From contig JAFABI010000090.1 in the NCBI GenBank assembly GCA_023426125.1, positions 62,001-126,000 of the forward strand: a stretch of 64,000 nucleotides of DNA, in the 5' to 3' direction. This document shows positions 45,237-53,744 of this stretch, piece by piece. The notes beneath the pieces are model-generated. The model saw only the letters and a list, made by a program, of their open reading frames with translations. It did no database searches and was not told where the DNA came from. Within the stretch, counting starts at the first letter, position 1; every line of letters starts with the position of its first letter. The position numbers were made by a program, and so were the translations under genes. The DNA comes from Bacillota bacterium (GTDB lineage: Bacteria; Bacillota; Clostridia; Acetivibrionales; DTU013).

Positions 45237-45331
45237 GTCATTGCGAGGAGCCTGCGACGAAGCAATCTCAGCTTTTAGCCAGGATTATCATTGAGATTGC
45301 CGCGCTCCACTCACGTTACGCTCGCAATGAC
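45237..45331. repeat. GTCATTGCGAG interspersed repeat, copy D
   Basis: GTCATTGCGAGGAGCCTGCG and TTACGCTCGCAATGAC ends, with TTTTAGCCAGGATT in the centre as in copy B. Placed 26 bases after the family-2 copy. About 50 bases of right flank (ATCTGGTAACGAATATACGT) also resemble that of copy B. Confidence 0.8.
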
Positions 45332-45427
45332 AGACAAGTTGAGCCAGACTTATCTGGTAACGAATATACGTGAAGCTATACTTAGGAGGGAAAGTCCCTC
45401 CTGAAAGAAGAAAACAGCAGTGAGGGG

Positions 45428-46042
45428 ATGAAACAGGTGGGCAGGTTTGAACTTATCGAGACAGGCATTTCAGGTTTGTTTATCATTGAGACCGAAGTAT
45501 TCGGGGACCGTCGCGGCTATTTCATGGAGACCTATAATTACAACGGCTTCAGGGAAGCCGGTCTGAAGGTGCGATTTGTCCAGGACAACCAGTCCATGTC
45601 AAGGAAAGGTGTTCTCAGAGGTCTGCACTTTCAGAAAACCCATCCCCAGGGGAAGCTGGTGCGGGTCTTGCGGGGAGAGGTTTTTGATGTGGCCGTGGAC
45701 TTGAGAAGGAATTCGCCAACCTGTAAAAAATGGTTTGGAGTCCTTCTGTCCGGCGAAAACAGGAAGCAGTTTTATATTCCCGAGGGGTTTGCCCATGGTT
45801 TTCTGGTGCTGTCGGAGGAAGCGGAGTTCGCTTATAAATGCACAGATTTTTACCACCCGGAGGATGAGGGCGGGATTCTCTGGAATGATCCTGAGATCGG
45901 GATCGAATGGCCGCTGGAGGGGATTGGAGAGCCGCTCCTGTCGGAGAAGGACAGAAAGCTGGGGAGTGTACAGGAATGTGAAATGCCGGGAAGCATGGGG
46001 ACGGGGCTTCCCTGTCGCAGACGCATCATCCTGCGTATATGA
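45428..46042 (+). CDS. rfbC: dTDP-4-dehydrorhamnose 3,5-epimerase
   Basis: A cupin-fold epimerase with GYFMETYN, FVQDNQSMSRKGVLRGLHFQ (catalytic His), LVRVLRGEVFDVAVDLR and FYIPEGFAHGFLVLS. It epimerises C3 and C5 of dTDP-4-keto-6-deoxyglucose. Usual length is about 180-185; this reads 204 because the last 20 residues (MPGSMGTGLPCRRR...) come from GGGACGGGGCTTCCCTGTCG, which resembles the GGGGACGGTTCTCTGTC repeats. Start may be ATG 45428 or, better matched to the family (MGRFELIETG), GTG 45437 which sits 9 bases after GAGGGG. Confidence 0.92.
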   Translation: MKQVGRFELIETGISGLFIIETEVFGDRRGYFMETYNYNGFREAGLKVRFVQDNQSMSRKGVLRGLHFQKTHPQGKLVRVLRGEVFDVAVDLRRNSPTCKKWFGVLLSGENRKQFYIPEGFAHGFLVLSEEAEFAYKCTDFYHPEDEGGILWNDPEIGIEWPLEGIGEPLLSEKDRKLGSVQECEMPGSMGTGLPCRRRIILRI

Positions 46043-46097
46043 ATCAAAACCTGCAAAGTACCTAAGGATGATATAGATTTTCGTTGAGGAGAAAAGG

Positions 46098-46799
46098 ATG
46101 GAGAGGAATAAATTATTTCATGCAATTTCGCAAAAACTCTGGTTGTTTATACTGTTTTCCGTTATCGGGGGTGGTGCCGCGTGGTTCTTAGGCGTATACC
46201 TCAAACTTCCGGTTTACGAAGCCGAAGCCACGGTATATGCAATGAACCGGAGCAATACCGCCTCAGTTCAGGGAGGTTTGATTTATCAGGATTTAATGGC
46301 CGGCCGGCAGTTCTTGCAGGATTATAGCGCAATGATCGGTACGCGGAAGGTGACTTCCCGTGCCATCGGCGAACTAAAAAATTTTACCATCGATGAAGAT
46401 GACCTTCGCAATATGATAAAAATCAATCTTCAGAAGGATTCCAGTGTGATGGGCATCCGCGCCGCTTCAAACAACCCCATTTTGGCGGCGGCAGCAGCAA
46501 ATGCCTTGAGCCGGGCCTTTGCAGCGCAAATGCATGAACTGACGGGAAGTGAAATCATAGGCATACTGGACGAAGCAAAAACTCCGGAACTGCCTGTCTC
46601 CCAAAACACGGTAAAAACTATTCTTCTTGGGGTGCTGGCAGGCATGGCTGGAGTATTTGCCGTTATCTATATAAACGTTTTATTTGACACGACCATCAGA
46701 GAGGCGGAAGATGTGGAAGCCGCTCTGAAGCTGCAGGTCATCGGGATCATCCCCGAGCACGGTATCCGGGTGAATCCGGAAATCACCTTAAAAATGTAA
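46098..46799 (+). CDS. Capsule chain-length determinant / kinase activator (Wzz domain, CapA/YveK type)
   Basis: The 233-residue protein has membrane segments at about residues 15-33 and 176-196 around an extracellular Wzz-type domain (LKLPVYEAEATVYAMN; DLMAGRQFLQDYSAMIGT). The Pro-rich start of the second segment (AKTPELPVSQN) is typical. In Gram-positive bacteria it pairs with the separate tyrosine kinase that follows and sets polymer length at the membrane. RBS GAGGAG before ATG 46098. Confidence 0.9.
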   Translation: MERNKLFHAISQKLWLFILFSVIGGGAAWFLGVYLKLPVYEAEATVYAMNRSNTASVQGGLIYQDLMAGRQFLQDYSAMIGTRKVTSRAIGELKNFTIDEDDLRNMIKINLQKDSSVMGIRAASNNPILAAAAANALSRAFAAQMHELTGSEIIGILDEAKTPELPVSQNTVKTILLGVLAGMAGVFAVIYINVLFDTTIREAEDVEAALKLQVIGIIPEHGIRVNPEITLKM

Positions 46800-46838
46800 G
46801 GGGACACACCGGCTGAGTAACGGGTCACGGGATATGAG

Positions 46839-46907
46839 GAGGGAATGTCCCCGCTTGAAAAGAGGGAATGTCCCCGTATGAAAAGAGGGAATGTCTCCTT
46901 CTGAATA
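46839..46907 (+). repeat. Three tandem 23-bp repeats between chain-length and kinase genes
   Basis: Units at 46839, 46862 and 46885 share GAGGGAATGTCCCCG..TGAAAA; the third has drifted. Period exactly 23. An inverted family-2 fragment (46940-46980) follows. Together they fill the 196-bp gap. GGGAATGTCCC is partly palindromic. Confidence 0.75.
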
Positions 46908-46995
46908 CAGCCGTGCCGCGAGCAGCACACCTGCGTCTGAAAAGTGTAGGGGCGCGCATTGCGCGTCCGCAGAATGCAACCTAAAGGAGAAAAGC

Positions 46996-47676
46996 ATGCA
47001 AACAGAAAAGATTTCTGAATATCTGAATGTTAACAGGACGGTTAAGGATGCCTATGAGATGCTGGCATCCAATATCCGCTTCGGGTCGGAATTCCAGGCG
47101 GTCAAAATCCTGGCGATTGCCAGCGGCAAGCCCGGGACGGGAAAAACTACCCTTGCCGTCAATCTTGCCGGGACCATGGCTGCCTGGGGCAAAAAGACGC
47201 TGCTGATTGACGCCGATATACGAAAACCGACGAAAGTAAAGCTTTTAGACGGAGAGACCATCCGCGGGCTCTCCGACTATCTGCAGGGGCAAGTAGAACT
47301 GGAGAAGGTTTTGTGCAAGACGGGTATTGAGAATTTCCACTACCTGACAAGCGGAAAAAATACCTCCGTCCCTATGGAGCTTTTCTGTTCGGATACCTTT
47401 GAATTCTTTCTGAAAGATGTAAAAAACCGATATGCAATTGTCATCATCGATACGCCGTCTTTATCCAGCGTAGCCGACGGATCGTTGATTGCAGCCAGGT
47501 CGGACGCCGTATTGCTGGTGACAAAAACAGGCCGGACCAAGCTTTATGAAATCAAAAAGGCCAAAGAGCAATTGGAAAAGGTAAATGCCAATCTCCTGGG
47601 GGTTGTGCTGAACCGGGCAAAGAAGGATGCCTACAAAAAGTATTTTACGGCATATAATTATTTACAGGAGCGCTAA
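46996..47676 (+). CDS. Capsule tyrosine kinase (CpsD/CapB type)
   Basis: The BY-kinase ATPase shows Walker A ASGKPGTGKTTLAVN, Walker A' LLIDADIRKPT and Walker B VIIDTP. The C-terminus ends DAYKKYFTAYNYLQER, a short Tyr-rich tail that would be autophosphorylated. It works with the Wzz-type protein upstream and is reset by the PHP phosphatase at 40644. I start at ATG 46996 behind AAAGGAG; a longer frame back to 46891 would translate repeat DNA. Its stop touches the next ATG with no gap. Confidence 0.92.
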   Translation: MQTEKISEYLNVNRTVKDAYEMLASNIRFGSEFQAVKILAIASGKPGTGKTTLAVNLAGTMAAWGKKTLLIDADIRKPTKVKLLDGETIRGLSDYLQGQVELEKVLCKTGIENFHYLTSGKNTSVPMELFCSDTFEFFLKDVKNRYAIVIIDTPSLSSVADGSLIAARSDAVLLVTKTGRTKLYEIKKAKEQLEKVNANLLGVVLNRAKKDAYKKYFTAYNYLQER

Positions 47677-49080
47677 ATGAAGATACTGCATATATCTTTG
47701 GGGCTTCCTCCCTTTAGGACAGGCGGGTTGACGAAATATTCCCTGGATCTGATGAAGGTCCAGGTGGAAAAGCGTGATGAGGTATATTTGCTTTACCCCG
47801 GCCGCTATGGCCTGTTCAATTCCGCGGTCAATATTGCATATAACGGAGAGGAATATGGTATAAAGGTTTACGAACTGATAAACCCGCTTCCGGTACCGCT
47901 GGTTTCGGGAATTGCCGAGCCTGCCGGTTTTTATAAAGACGTCGGCAAGAGCTGCTTTCAAAAGTTTTTAAACGAAGCGGGACCGGACATAATCCATATT
48001 CATACCCTGATGGGTATTCCGCTGGAATTCTTTGAAGCTGCCAGGGAAAACGGCATAAAAATGATTTTTACAACCCACGATTATTTTGGGCTATGTCCTA
48101 AAGGGAATCTCCTTGATTTCAACGGGGAGTTCTGTTCCGATACCATGCATGGCAGCAAGTGTATCCTGTGCAACGGAACCGGTTACAGTCATAAAAAGAT
48201 ACGGATTATGCAATCGGGGCCCTACAGGCTGGTTAAGAGCAGCAGATTATTTTCACTGGCTAAATTCCTTGATTCGAAGCTTAACGGCGGCGGCCGGCAG
48301 TGCGCGTCCGCCAGAAGTCCGGAAGAGCCTTCCGCCCTACGTGAGAAGGTAGACCTGTCGCAGGCCTGTGAATATGTCAGGCTCCGGGACTATTATTTCA
48401 GAATTTACAGGATGATGGACGGTTTTCATTTTAACAGTTCGGTTTCCAGGGAGGTTTACCGGCGGTTTTTCAATGCAAAGGGCAAAGTGATTCCCATCAC
48501 CCATGCTGACATTCGAAGCAACAAGGTAAAAAGAAGCTACAGGGACACCGAAGACCTGAACATGGTCTATATTGGTCCCGACAGCCCGATGAAGGGTTTC
48601 CCGGTGTTGAAGGATTGCCTCGACCAACTGCTGGTAGAAGGGGTCACCCGCTGGCATTTGACAATTTACGGCTGTGGGCGGAAACAGGCTACAGACCACT
48701 ATACCTTTTTTCAAAGGTATAAATACGATGAACTGAAGAAAATATTCGGCAGCGCCCATGTCATCATCATACCCAGCCTGTGGAAGGAAACCTTCGGCTT
48801 TATCGGCCTTGAAGCGCTTTCCTTCGGAGTTCCCGTCGTCCTGTCGGAAAACGTAGGCTTTAAGGATTTGCTGAAAAACGGGATTACAGGGCTTTTTTAT
48901 GACGGTTCCAGGCAGGAGCTCTATAAAATTGTAAAAAGTATTATACAGGACCGCAGTATTTTACGGAATATTCATAACAATATCATGGACAGGGGCTTCT
49001 CACACGATTTGTACGGCCACAGCCGTAAAGTAAAAGACTTTTATTACAGCTTGCTTATGGAGGATTATGTGATTGGTTAA
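47677..49080 (+). CDS. GT4-type glycosyltransferase
   Basis: GT-B fold: N-terminal GLPPFRTGGLTKYSLDLM, IIHIHTLMGIPLEF and TTHDYFGLCP; C-terminal IIPSLWKETFGFIGLEALSFGVPVVLS and the E-x7-E pattern of retaining GT4 enzymes. A Cys cluster (CILCNGTGY region) is seen in related transferases. Residues about 205-225 (NGGGRQCASARSPEEPSAL) are low-complexity and match GCGGCCGGCAGTGCGCGTCC of the family-2 repeat, so a repeat fragment seems to be inserted in frame between the two domains. It adds a sugar to the lipid-linked repeat unit; which one is unknown. Confidence 0.88.
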   Translation: MKILHISLGLPPFRTGGLTKYSLDLMKVQVEKRDEVYLLYPGRYGLFNSAVNIAYNGEEYGIKVYELINPLPVPLVSGIAEPAGFYKDVGKSCFQKFLNEAGPDIIHIHTLMGIPLEFFEAARENGIKMIFTTHDYFGLCPKGNLLDFNGEFCSDTMHGSKCILCNGTGYSHKKIRIMQSGPYRLVKSSRLFSLAKFLDSKLNGGGRQCASARSPEEPSALREKVDLSQACEYVRLRDYYFRIYRMMDGFHFNSSVSREVYRRFFNAKGKVIPITHADIRSNKVKRSYRDTEDLNMVYIGPDSPMKGFPVLKDCLDQLLVEGVTRWHLTIYGCGRKQATDHYTFFQRYKYDELKKIFGSAHVIIIPSLWKETFGFIGLEALSFGVPVVLSENVGFKDLLKNGITGLFYDGSRQELYKIVKSIIQDRSILRNIHNNIMDRGFSHDLYGHSRKVKDFYYSLLMEDYVIG

Positions 49081-50227
49081 TGTATTCATTATCGGTTCAA
49101 AAGGGATCCCTGCCCGCTATGGAGGCTTTGAAACCTTTCTTGAGAATCTTACGGCAAATTGTGCAAGCAAGCATATTCAATATCATGTTGCCTGCCTGGG
49201 GGAAGGAGAAAAATCCTATGAATATAATAAAGCACGGTGTTTCGAGGTAAAGGTCTGCAATATTGGCAGTGCAAAAGCCGTCTTATATGATGTAAAGAGC
49301 TTGAGTGAATGCGTAAAATATATAAAAGCAAACCGGCTTGACAATTGCATTATCTACATCCTGGCATGCAGAATAGGCCCGTTTTTGAATTTGTACAGAA
49401 AAAAACTAAAGAAGATGAATATCCGTCTATATGTCAACCCCGATGGACATGAATGGAAAAGGGATAAATGGAACTGGCTTGTAAAGCGGTATTGGAAATT
49501 CTCCGAAAGGTTAATGGTAAAAAATGCGGCTTTGCTGGTCTGCGATTCCGTGGGAATAAAGGAATATATAGAAAGGGAATATAACCGGTATGTGCCCTGT
49601 ACGACTTATATTTCCTACGGGGCGGATGCAACAAGGTCTTCCTTGACCCTTGAATCGAAAGAAGCGGCAGATTGGTGCAAAAAGCACGGAATTGCTGCAA
49701 ATGCGTATTATTTGACGGTAGGAAGGTTTGTCCCCGAAAACAACTTTGAATATATCCTCAAGGAGTTCATGGCTTCAAAATCAAAGAAAAAGCTTGTCCT
49801 TATTACCAATGTTGAAAAGAACAAGTTCTATGAAAAGCTTGCTGAAAAAACCGGCTTTGTCCATGACAGCAGGATCAAATTCGTCGGGACGCTTTATGAT
49901 CAGCAGCTCTTAAAAGCTGTCAGGGAGAACGCTTTCGCATATATCCACGGCCACGAGGTTGGAGGAACGAACCCTTCCCTCCTGGAGGCGATGGCATTAA
50001 CAAAAATCAACCTTCTGCTGGACGTCGTCTTCAACAGGGAAGTCGGGCTTGACTCGGCGCTGTATTTCACCAAGGTCGAGGGGGCTTTAAAAAGGACAAT
50101 AGAAAATCTGGAAAAGGATTATGGAAATATTGCAGATAAGTTAGAAGGAAAAGCGTTGCACCAAATACAGGAAAGGTATACATGGAATAAAATTGTTTCG
50201 GAATATGAAGCATTGTTCCTGTCATGA
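49073..50227 (+). CDS. DUF1972-type glycosyltransferase (rhamnosyltransferase-like)
   Basis: The start VNVFIIGSKGIPARYGGFET and the DUF1972 N-terminal domain are hallmarks of the Cps2T/WchF group, which adds L-rhamnose as an early repeat-unit sugar; the dTDP-rhamnose genes in this operon fit. C-terminal HGHEVGGTNPSLLEAM is the GT4 nucleotide-sugar site. TTG start at 49073 with TGGAGGA 8 bases upstream, overlapping the preceding gene by eight bases. Confidence 0.88.
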   Translation: MVNVFIIGSKGIPARYGGFETFLENLTANCASKHIQYHVACLGEGEKSYEYNKARCFEVKVCNIGSAKAVLYDVKSLSECVKYIKANRLDNCIIYILACRIGPFLNLYRKKLKKMNIRLYVNPDGHEWKRDKWNWLVKRYWKFSERLMVKNAALLVCDSVGIKEYIEREYNRYVPCTTYISYGADATRSSLTLESKEAADWCKKHGIAANAYYLTVGRFVPENNFEYILKEFMASKSKKKLVLITNVEKNKFYEKLAEKTGFVHDSRIKFVGTLYDQQLLKAVRENAFAYIHGHEVGGTNPSLLEAMALTKINLLLDVVFNREVGLDSALYFTKVEGALKRTIENLEKDYGNIADKLEGKALHQIQERYTWNKIVSEYEALFLS

Positions 50228-50230
50228 CGC

Positions 50231-51397
50231 ATGAAAGTGAATAAAAAAGAATTATTGATGGTTGCAAGAGTTTTCATGATAATCACCCTTATTGTGTTAT
50301 TTATCTGGCCATATAAGGTCCGGAGCCTGGATGGCGTTTTACCGGACAAGGATAGCCGGGGCGGTGAAATAACCGGAAAAGCGCTGCAATACGGTTCATA
50401 CGGGTGGCAAGGCTACCGGGGGGTGAATATCTCCGCAAGAGTGATCACGGAAGAGGATATCAAAGCCTTCTCTGAAATGAAGGGCAATCTTGTAAGAGTG
50501 GCTTTTGCAACGGAGCCCCTGTTGAAAACAGAGGCGCCCTACGACATGAATGAAGAGGCCTTCAAAAAATTGGACGATATCCTTTTATGGTGCGGGAAGT
50601 ATAATGTGAAGGCAGTCATTGACCCGCATATATACCCTGGTTTCAAAGAAAACGTTGAGAAGAAGGACGCGGAATTCTGGAAAGATTATCAATGGCATCA
50701 ATATGTAATCCGTTTATGGGAGACGATTGCAAAAAGATATGGTTCCCGGGGGAGTGTCATCGCCGGATATGACCTGTTCAACGAGCCTTATATCCCCAAT
50801 GGCGGCAAACCCGGCACGCCGGCGGACTTAAACGCCCTCTACAAAAAACTTGTGAAAGCCATACGGAAATATGACAGCGAGCATGCCATCATCCTGGAGC
50901 TTCCGGCAATCAGGACGTCCGGCGGGAAGTTCGTGCATTATTTTGACAGTACTCCCTATATGGAGCTTCCGGAGGATGACAACCTGGTGTTAAGTGTGCA
51001 TATGTACCAGCCTCTTGCATTTACTCATCATGACGTTCTGCCCCAGTATGACGTGGTCTATCGTCTTATTGAATTCTTTAACGGAAAGCACTGGGATGAA
51101 AAGGACCTGCGGGAGGAAATGGAAGGAATCAGGCAATATTCGGACGAGCACCAAATACCGGTGTTTATCGGCGAATTCAGCGCCACCCGGTGGCTGGGGA
51201 GCAACGGGAACCAGTATATCCGGAGTGTTATAGAAATTTGTGAAGAATACGGCTGGAGCTGGTCCTACCACTCCTTCAGGGAGGCGGATGTCTGGGATCC
51301 GGAAAAATCAAATACGGATAGGAACGACAAAAAGCGATATGACTCAACGCCCAGATTGGAAATTCTCAAATCATTTTTTGAGAGGAACGATGGATGA
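50231..51397 (+). CDS. Membrane-anchored GH5-type glycanase in the capsule operon
   Basis: An N-terminal signal anchor (VARVFMIITLIVLFIWPYKV, about residues 11-30) is followed by a GH5 barrel: GYRGVNISAR, AVIDPHIYPG, GYDLFNEPYIPN with the acid/base Glu, and VFIGEFSATRW with the nucleophile Glu. Exopolysaccharide operons often hold a glycanase that trims or releases polymer, as with BcsZ or PelA in other systems; a true cellulase role is less likely here. No ribosome site is visible at ATG 50231, 3 bases after the previous stop, so translation is probably coupled. Confidence 0.85.
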   Translation: MKVNKKELLMVARVFMIITLIVLFIWPYKVRSLDGVLPDKDSRGGEITGKALQYGSYGWQGYRGVNISARVITEEDIKAFSEMKGNLVRVAFATEPLLKTEAPYDMNEEAFKKLDDILLWCGKYNVKAVIDPHIYPGFKENVEKKDAEFWKDYQWHQYVIRLWETIAKRYGSRGSVIAGYDLFNEPYIPNGGKPGTPADLNALYKKLVKAIRKYDSEHAIILELPAIRTSGGKFVHYFDSTPYMELPEDDNLVLSVHMYQPLAFTHHDVLPQYDVVYRLIEFFNGKHWDEKDLREEMEGIRQYSDEHQIPVFIGEFSATRWLGSNGNQYIRSVIEICEEYGWSWSYHSFREADVWDPEKSNTDRNDKKRYDSTPRLEILKSFFERNDG

Positions 51398-51411
51398 CAG
51401 GATGTGTTTGA

Positions 51412-52608
51412 ATGGAGCTACTTTTTGCACTGGTTTATTATTTGAAGGACATTATTTCACCGAATCTGGACTTGTTTTATTTTCTGGTTGTTCCCTTTCT
51501 GCTTTATGATTTTGCCAGGGACATGGGAAAAGCATTCAGGCGGGCCTTTGTTGCATGGCTCCCGATTTTATTCTACGGGATATACCAGATTGCGTTCTTT
51601 TCTCCGATTGATTCAACCAGGGTTTTTGTTAATATAGCCAAGATATTCGTCTGCATCTTCCTTATGTTTTTTGTAAAGGAAAATGCGGAAAGGTTCAATT
51701 TTAACGCTTTTATCCGAAGTATTTCGTACCTGTTCCTGCTGTCCATTCCGGTTGGCCTTTTTTTCCGGAGCCCGCCTTTATGGAGGACGAATGATACCAT
51801 CAACAAATATGTGCTTAACAGACTGCAGCTTTTTTACATAGAGCCTTCGGCGCTGTCGTTCCAGGTATGTATTCTATTGGTATTTATTGCTTATTTTATT
51901 ATCAACAAAATCAACGTAAGAGAGAATGTACTCTTTTTTATGTCCCTGTTAGTCATTGTATACCTGTCTGCGGGGATGAACGGCATGATCTGCCTGGCCT
52001 TAAGCGGTATAGCCATGCTGCTGGCGTATTACTACAGGCGTTCAAAAACGGTGATTATCAGCCTGGCAGGCATTTTGCTCGTAGGAGGGGCGGTTTTGTA
52101 TATCCTGGCGGCTGCAGACAACCCGATTTATTTAAGGGCTGAGGCTGCACTGGCGGGCAATGACAGCTCCGCATTGTACAGGCTGAATGTCGGCTATGAG
52201 GTAATGAAAAACGCTTTGATCAATACCAATGGGGCGGGCGTAGGTTTCGGAAACATCAATACCGAATTCTTCCGTTCGACCTATAGCGAGTATGGCCTGG
52301 TATCCGTTGTAGCAAATTCATTTATGTATTTTATTATCGAGGGAGGCATTTTCTCTATTATTTACTTGCTTATCTTGTTGATAAGCGTATTCCGGCATTC
52401 GATCAGAGATAAAGAGGCGCTGTTATATAAACTGCCCTTATTCCTTTTTGTTTTTATCTATCAGATTCCCGGAAGCTATTTTACAAATCCCGTAATCTGG
52501 CTGGCATACGGCTTCATTTGCAGCAATGCCCGCATAGAGGAAAGAAATACTTTGACATCACCCTGTCATTGCGAGCGGAACGTAAGTGGAACGAAGCAAT
52601 CTGAATGA
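51412..52608 (+). CDS. Wzy-like oligosaccharide repeat-unit polymerase; C-terminus from repeat copy E
   Basis: A polytopic membrane protein with about ten hydrophobic segments and the large outer loop typical of Wzy/O-antigen polymerases (AGVGFGNINTEFFRSTYSEYG). The family is poorly conserved, so the call rests on topology and place. It joins lipid-linked repeat units outside the membrane. The final 14 residues (CHCERNVSGTKQSE) and the stop codon are encoded by repeat copy E, so the original C-terminus has been replaced. RBS AGGATGTG region, weak. Confidence 0.85.
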   Translation: MELLFALVYYLKDIISPNLDLFYFLVVPFLLYDFARDMGKAFRRAFVAWLPILFYGIYQIAFFSPIDSTRVFVNIAKIFVCIFLMFFVKENAERFNFNAFIRSISYLFLLSIPVGLFFRSPPLWRTNDTINKYVLNRLQLFYIEPSALSFQVCILLVFIAYFIINKINVRENVLFFMSLLVIVYLSAGMNGMICLALSGIAMLLAYYYRRSKTVIISLAGILLVGGAVLYILAAADNPIYLRAEAALAGNDSSALYRLNVGYEVMKNALINTNGAGVGFGNINTEFFRSTYSEYGLVSVVANSFMYFIIEGGIFSIIYLLILLISVFRHSIRDKEALLYKLPLFLFVFIYQIPGSYFTNPVIWLAYGFICSNARIEERNTLTSPCHCERNVSGTKQSE

Positions 52609-52662
52609 TGCTATCCTTGCTGGAAGTTGAGATTGCCGCGTCGCAGAGCTCCTCGCAATGAC
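52565..52662. repeat. GTCATTGCGAG interspersed repeat, copy E, overlapping a gene end
   Basis: GTCATTGCGAGCGGAACGTA at the left, AGCTCCTCGCAATGAC at the right, with GAAGCAATCT and TTGAGATTGCCGCG inside. The left 44 bases are the last codons and stop of the polymerase gene. Inverted relative to copies B and D in its end details. Confidence 0.82.
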
Positions 52663-52751
52663 AGCCGGGGAGCTGTCTATCTTGGTTCGTATAAATCCCT
52701 GTCCCACCTTAATTCGCATTCTTTTCATTACACCTACGAAAGGATCTTCAC

Positions 52752-53723
52752 ATGAAAAAGGTAATCTTATACACTTCCTGCATTGCAACGGAGGACACCG
52801 GAGACGAAATTGCCTATGAAGGCTGCCTTCATGTCATAAAGGAATTGTTCCCCGAAGCCTTCCGGATATTGTTTGCCACCCATACGCCGGTGCCGCTGGT
52901 CTATAATTTGAAATTCTTCAGGGATGTGGGACTGAAGTTTGCCTGCGGCACGAACATCATGGATTCAAACATGTTCAGGCCATACAGGCAGTGGGATGTG
53001 ACCCTGCTTAACGCCTGGCATACCGGTCCGGTGGTCCTCCTTGGCGTGGGCTGGCGTTTTTATATGGGAAATCCCAACTTCTATACAAGGCTTGTATATA
53101 AGAATCTGCTGTCCAAAGAACACCTTCACAGCGTCCGCGACGACTATACCTTGCGGAAAATGCAGGCAATGGGCTTTAAGAATGTTATTAATACCAGCTG
53201 TCCTACCATGTGGAAGCTGACGGAAGAACATTGTTCGAAGATACCGAGGAAGAAAGCTGAGAATGTCTTATGCACGCTTACGGAGTTTAAGAAGGATCCC
53301 GAAAGGGACAAACGTTTCATGGAAATACTGAAGGAAAACTATAAGCGGGTCATTTTCTGGGTACAGGCAATGAAGGATTATGATTATTTGCAAAACGAGC
53401 TTGGAGCAGAAAAGGGCGTAGAGATACTGGCTCCCGGACTGGATAACTTCGACAGGGTGCTGACGTCGGACATGGACCTGGATTATGTCGGCACACGGCT
53501 GCACGGCGGTATCCGTGCCTTGCAAAAGGGCCGGCGGACCTTCATTATAGGGATTGACAACCGCGCGGCGGAAAAAAAGAGGGATTTCAACCTCAACGTT
53601 TTTGAGCGCAGTGACATTGAGAGGCTTCCGGAGGCGGTCCATCAAGAGGTGACCACATCCATTATCGTCCCGACGGAGAATATAAAGAAATGGAAGGATC
53701 AATTCAGAAAGTTTTATTTATAG
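52752..53723 (+). CDS. Polysaccharide pyruvyltransferase-family protein (first)
   Basis: The 323-residue protein has a PF04230-like pattern: early SCIATEDTGDEIAYEG loop, HSVRDDYTLRKMQAMG, PTMWKLTEE and the C-terminal DYVGTRLHGGIRALQKGR, the family's conserved G-T-R-(L/F)-H-G. Members transfer pyruvate from PEP to a sugar as a ketal, giving the polymer negative charge. ATG 52752 lies 89 bases after repeat copy E; ribosome site AAAGGA is about 9 bases upstream. A second family member is at 56531. Confidence 0.85.
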   Translation: MKKVILYTSCIATEDTGDEIAYEGCLHVIKELFPEAFRILFATHTPVPLVYNLKFFRDVGLKFACGTNIMDSNMFRPYRQWDVTLLNAWHTGPVVLLGVGWRFYMGNPNFYTRLVYKNLLSKEHLHSVRDDYTLRKMQAMGFKNVINTSCPTMWKLTEEHCSKIPRKKAENVLCTLTEFKKDPERDKRFMEILKENYKRVIFWVQAMKDYDYLQNELGAEKGVEILAPGLDNFDRVLTSDMDLDYVGTRLHGGIRALQKGRRTFIIGIDNRAAEKKRDFNLNVFERSDIERLPEAVHQEVTTSIIVPTENIKKWKDQFRKFYL

Positions 53724-53744
53724 TACTGCCGGAGGCTGTCAAAT

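Noticed and set aside
46839..46907. CRISPR array
   Set aside because: Three contiguous 23-bp units with no unique spacers and no cas genes nearby; simple tandem repeat.
46891..46995. Longer N-terminus for the tyrosine kinase
   Set aside because: It would translate the tandem and family-2 repeats; ATG 46996 has a good ribosome site and matches the family start.
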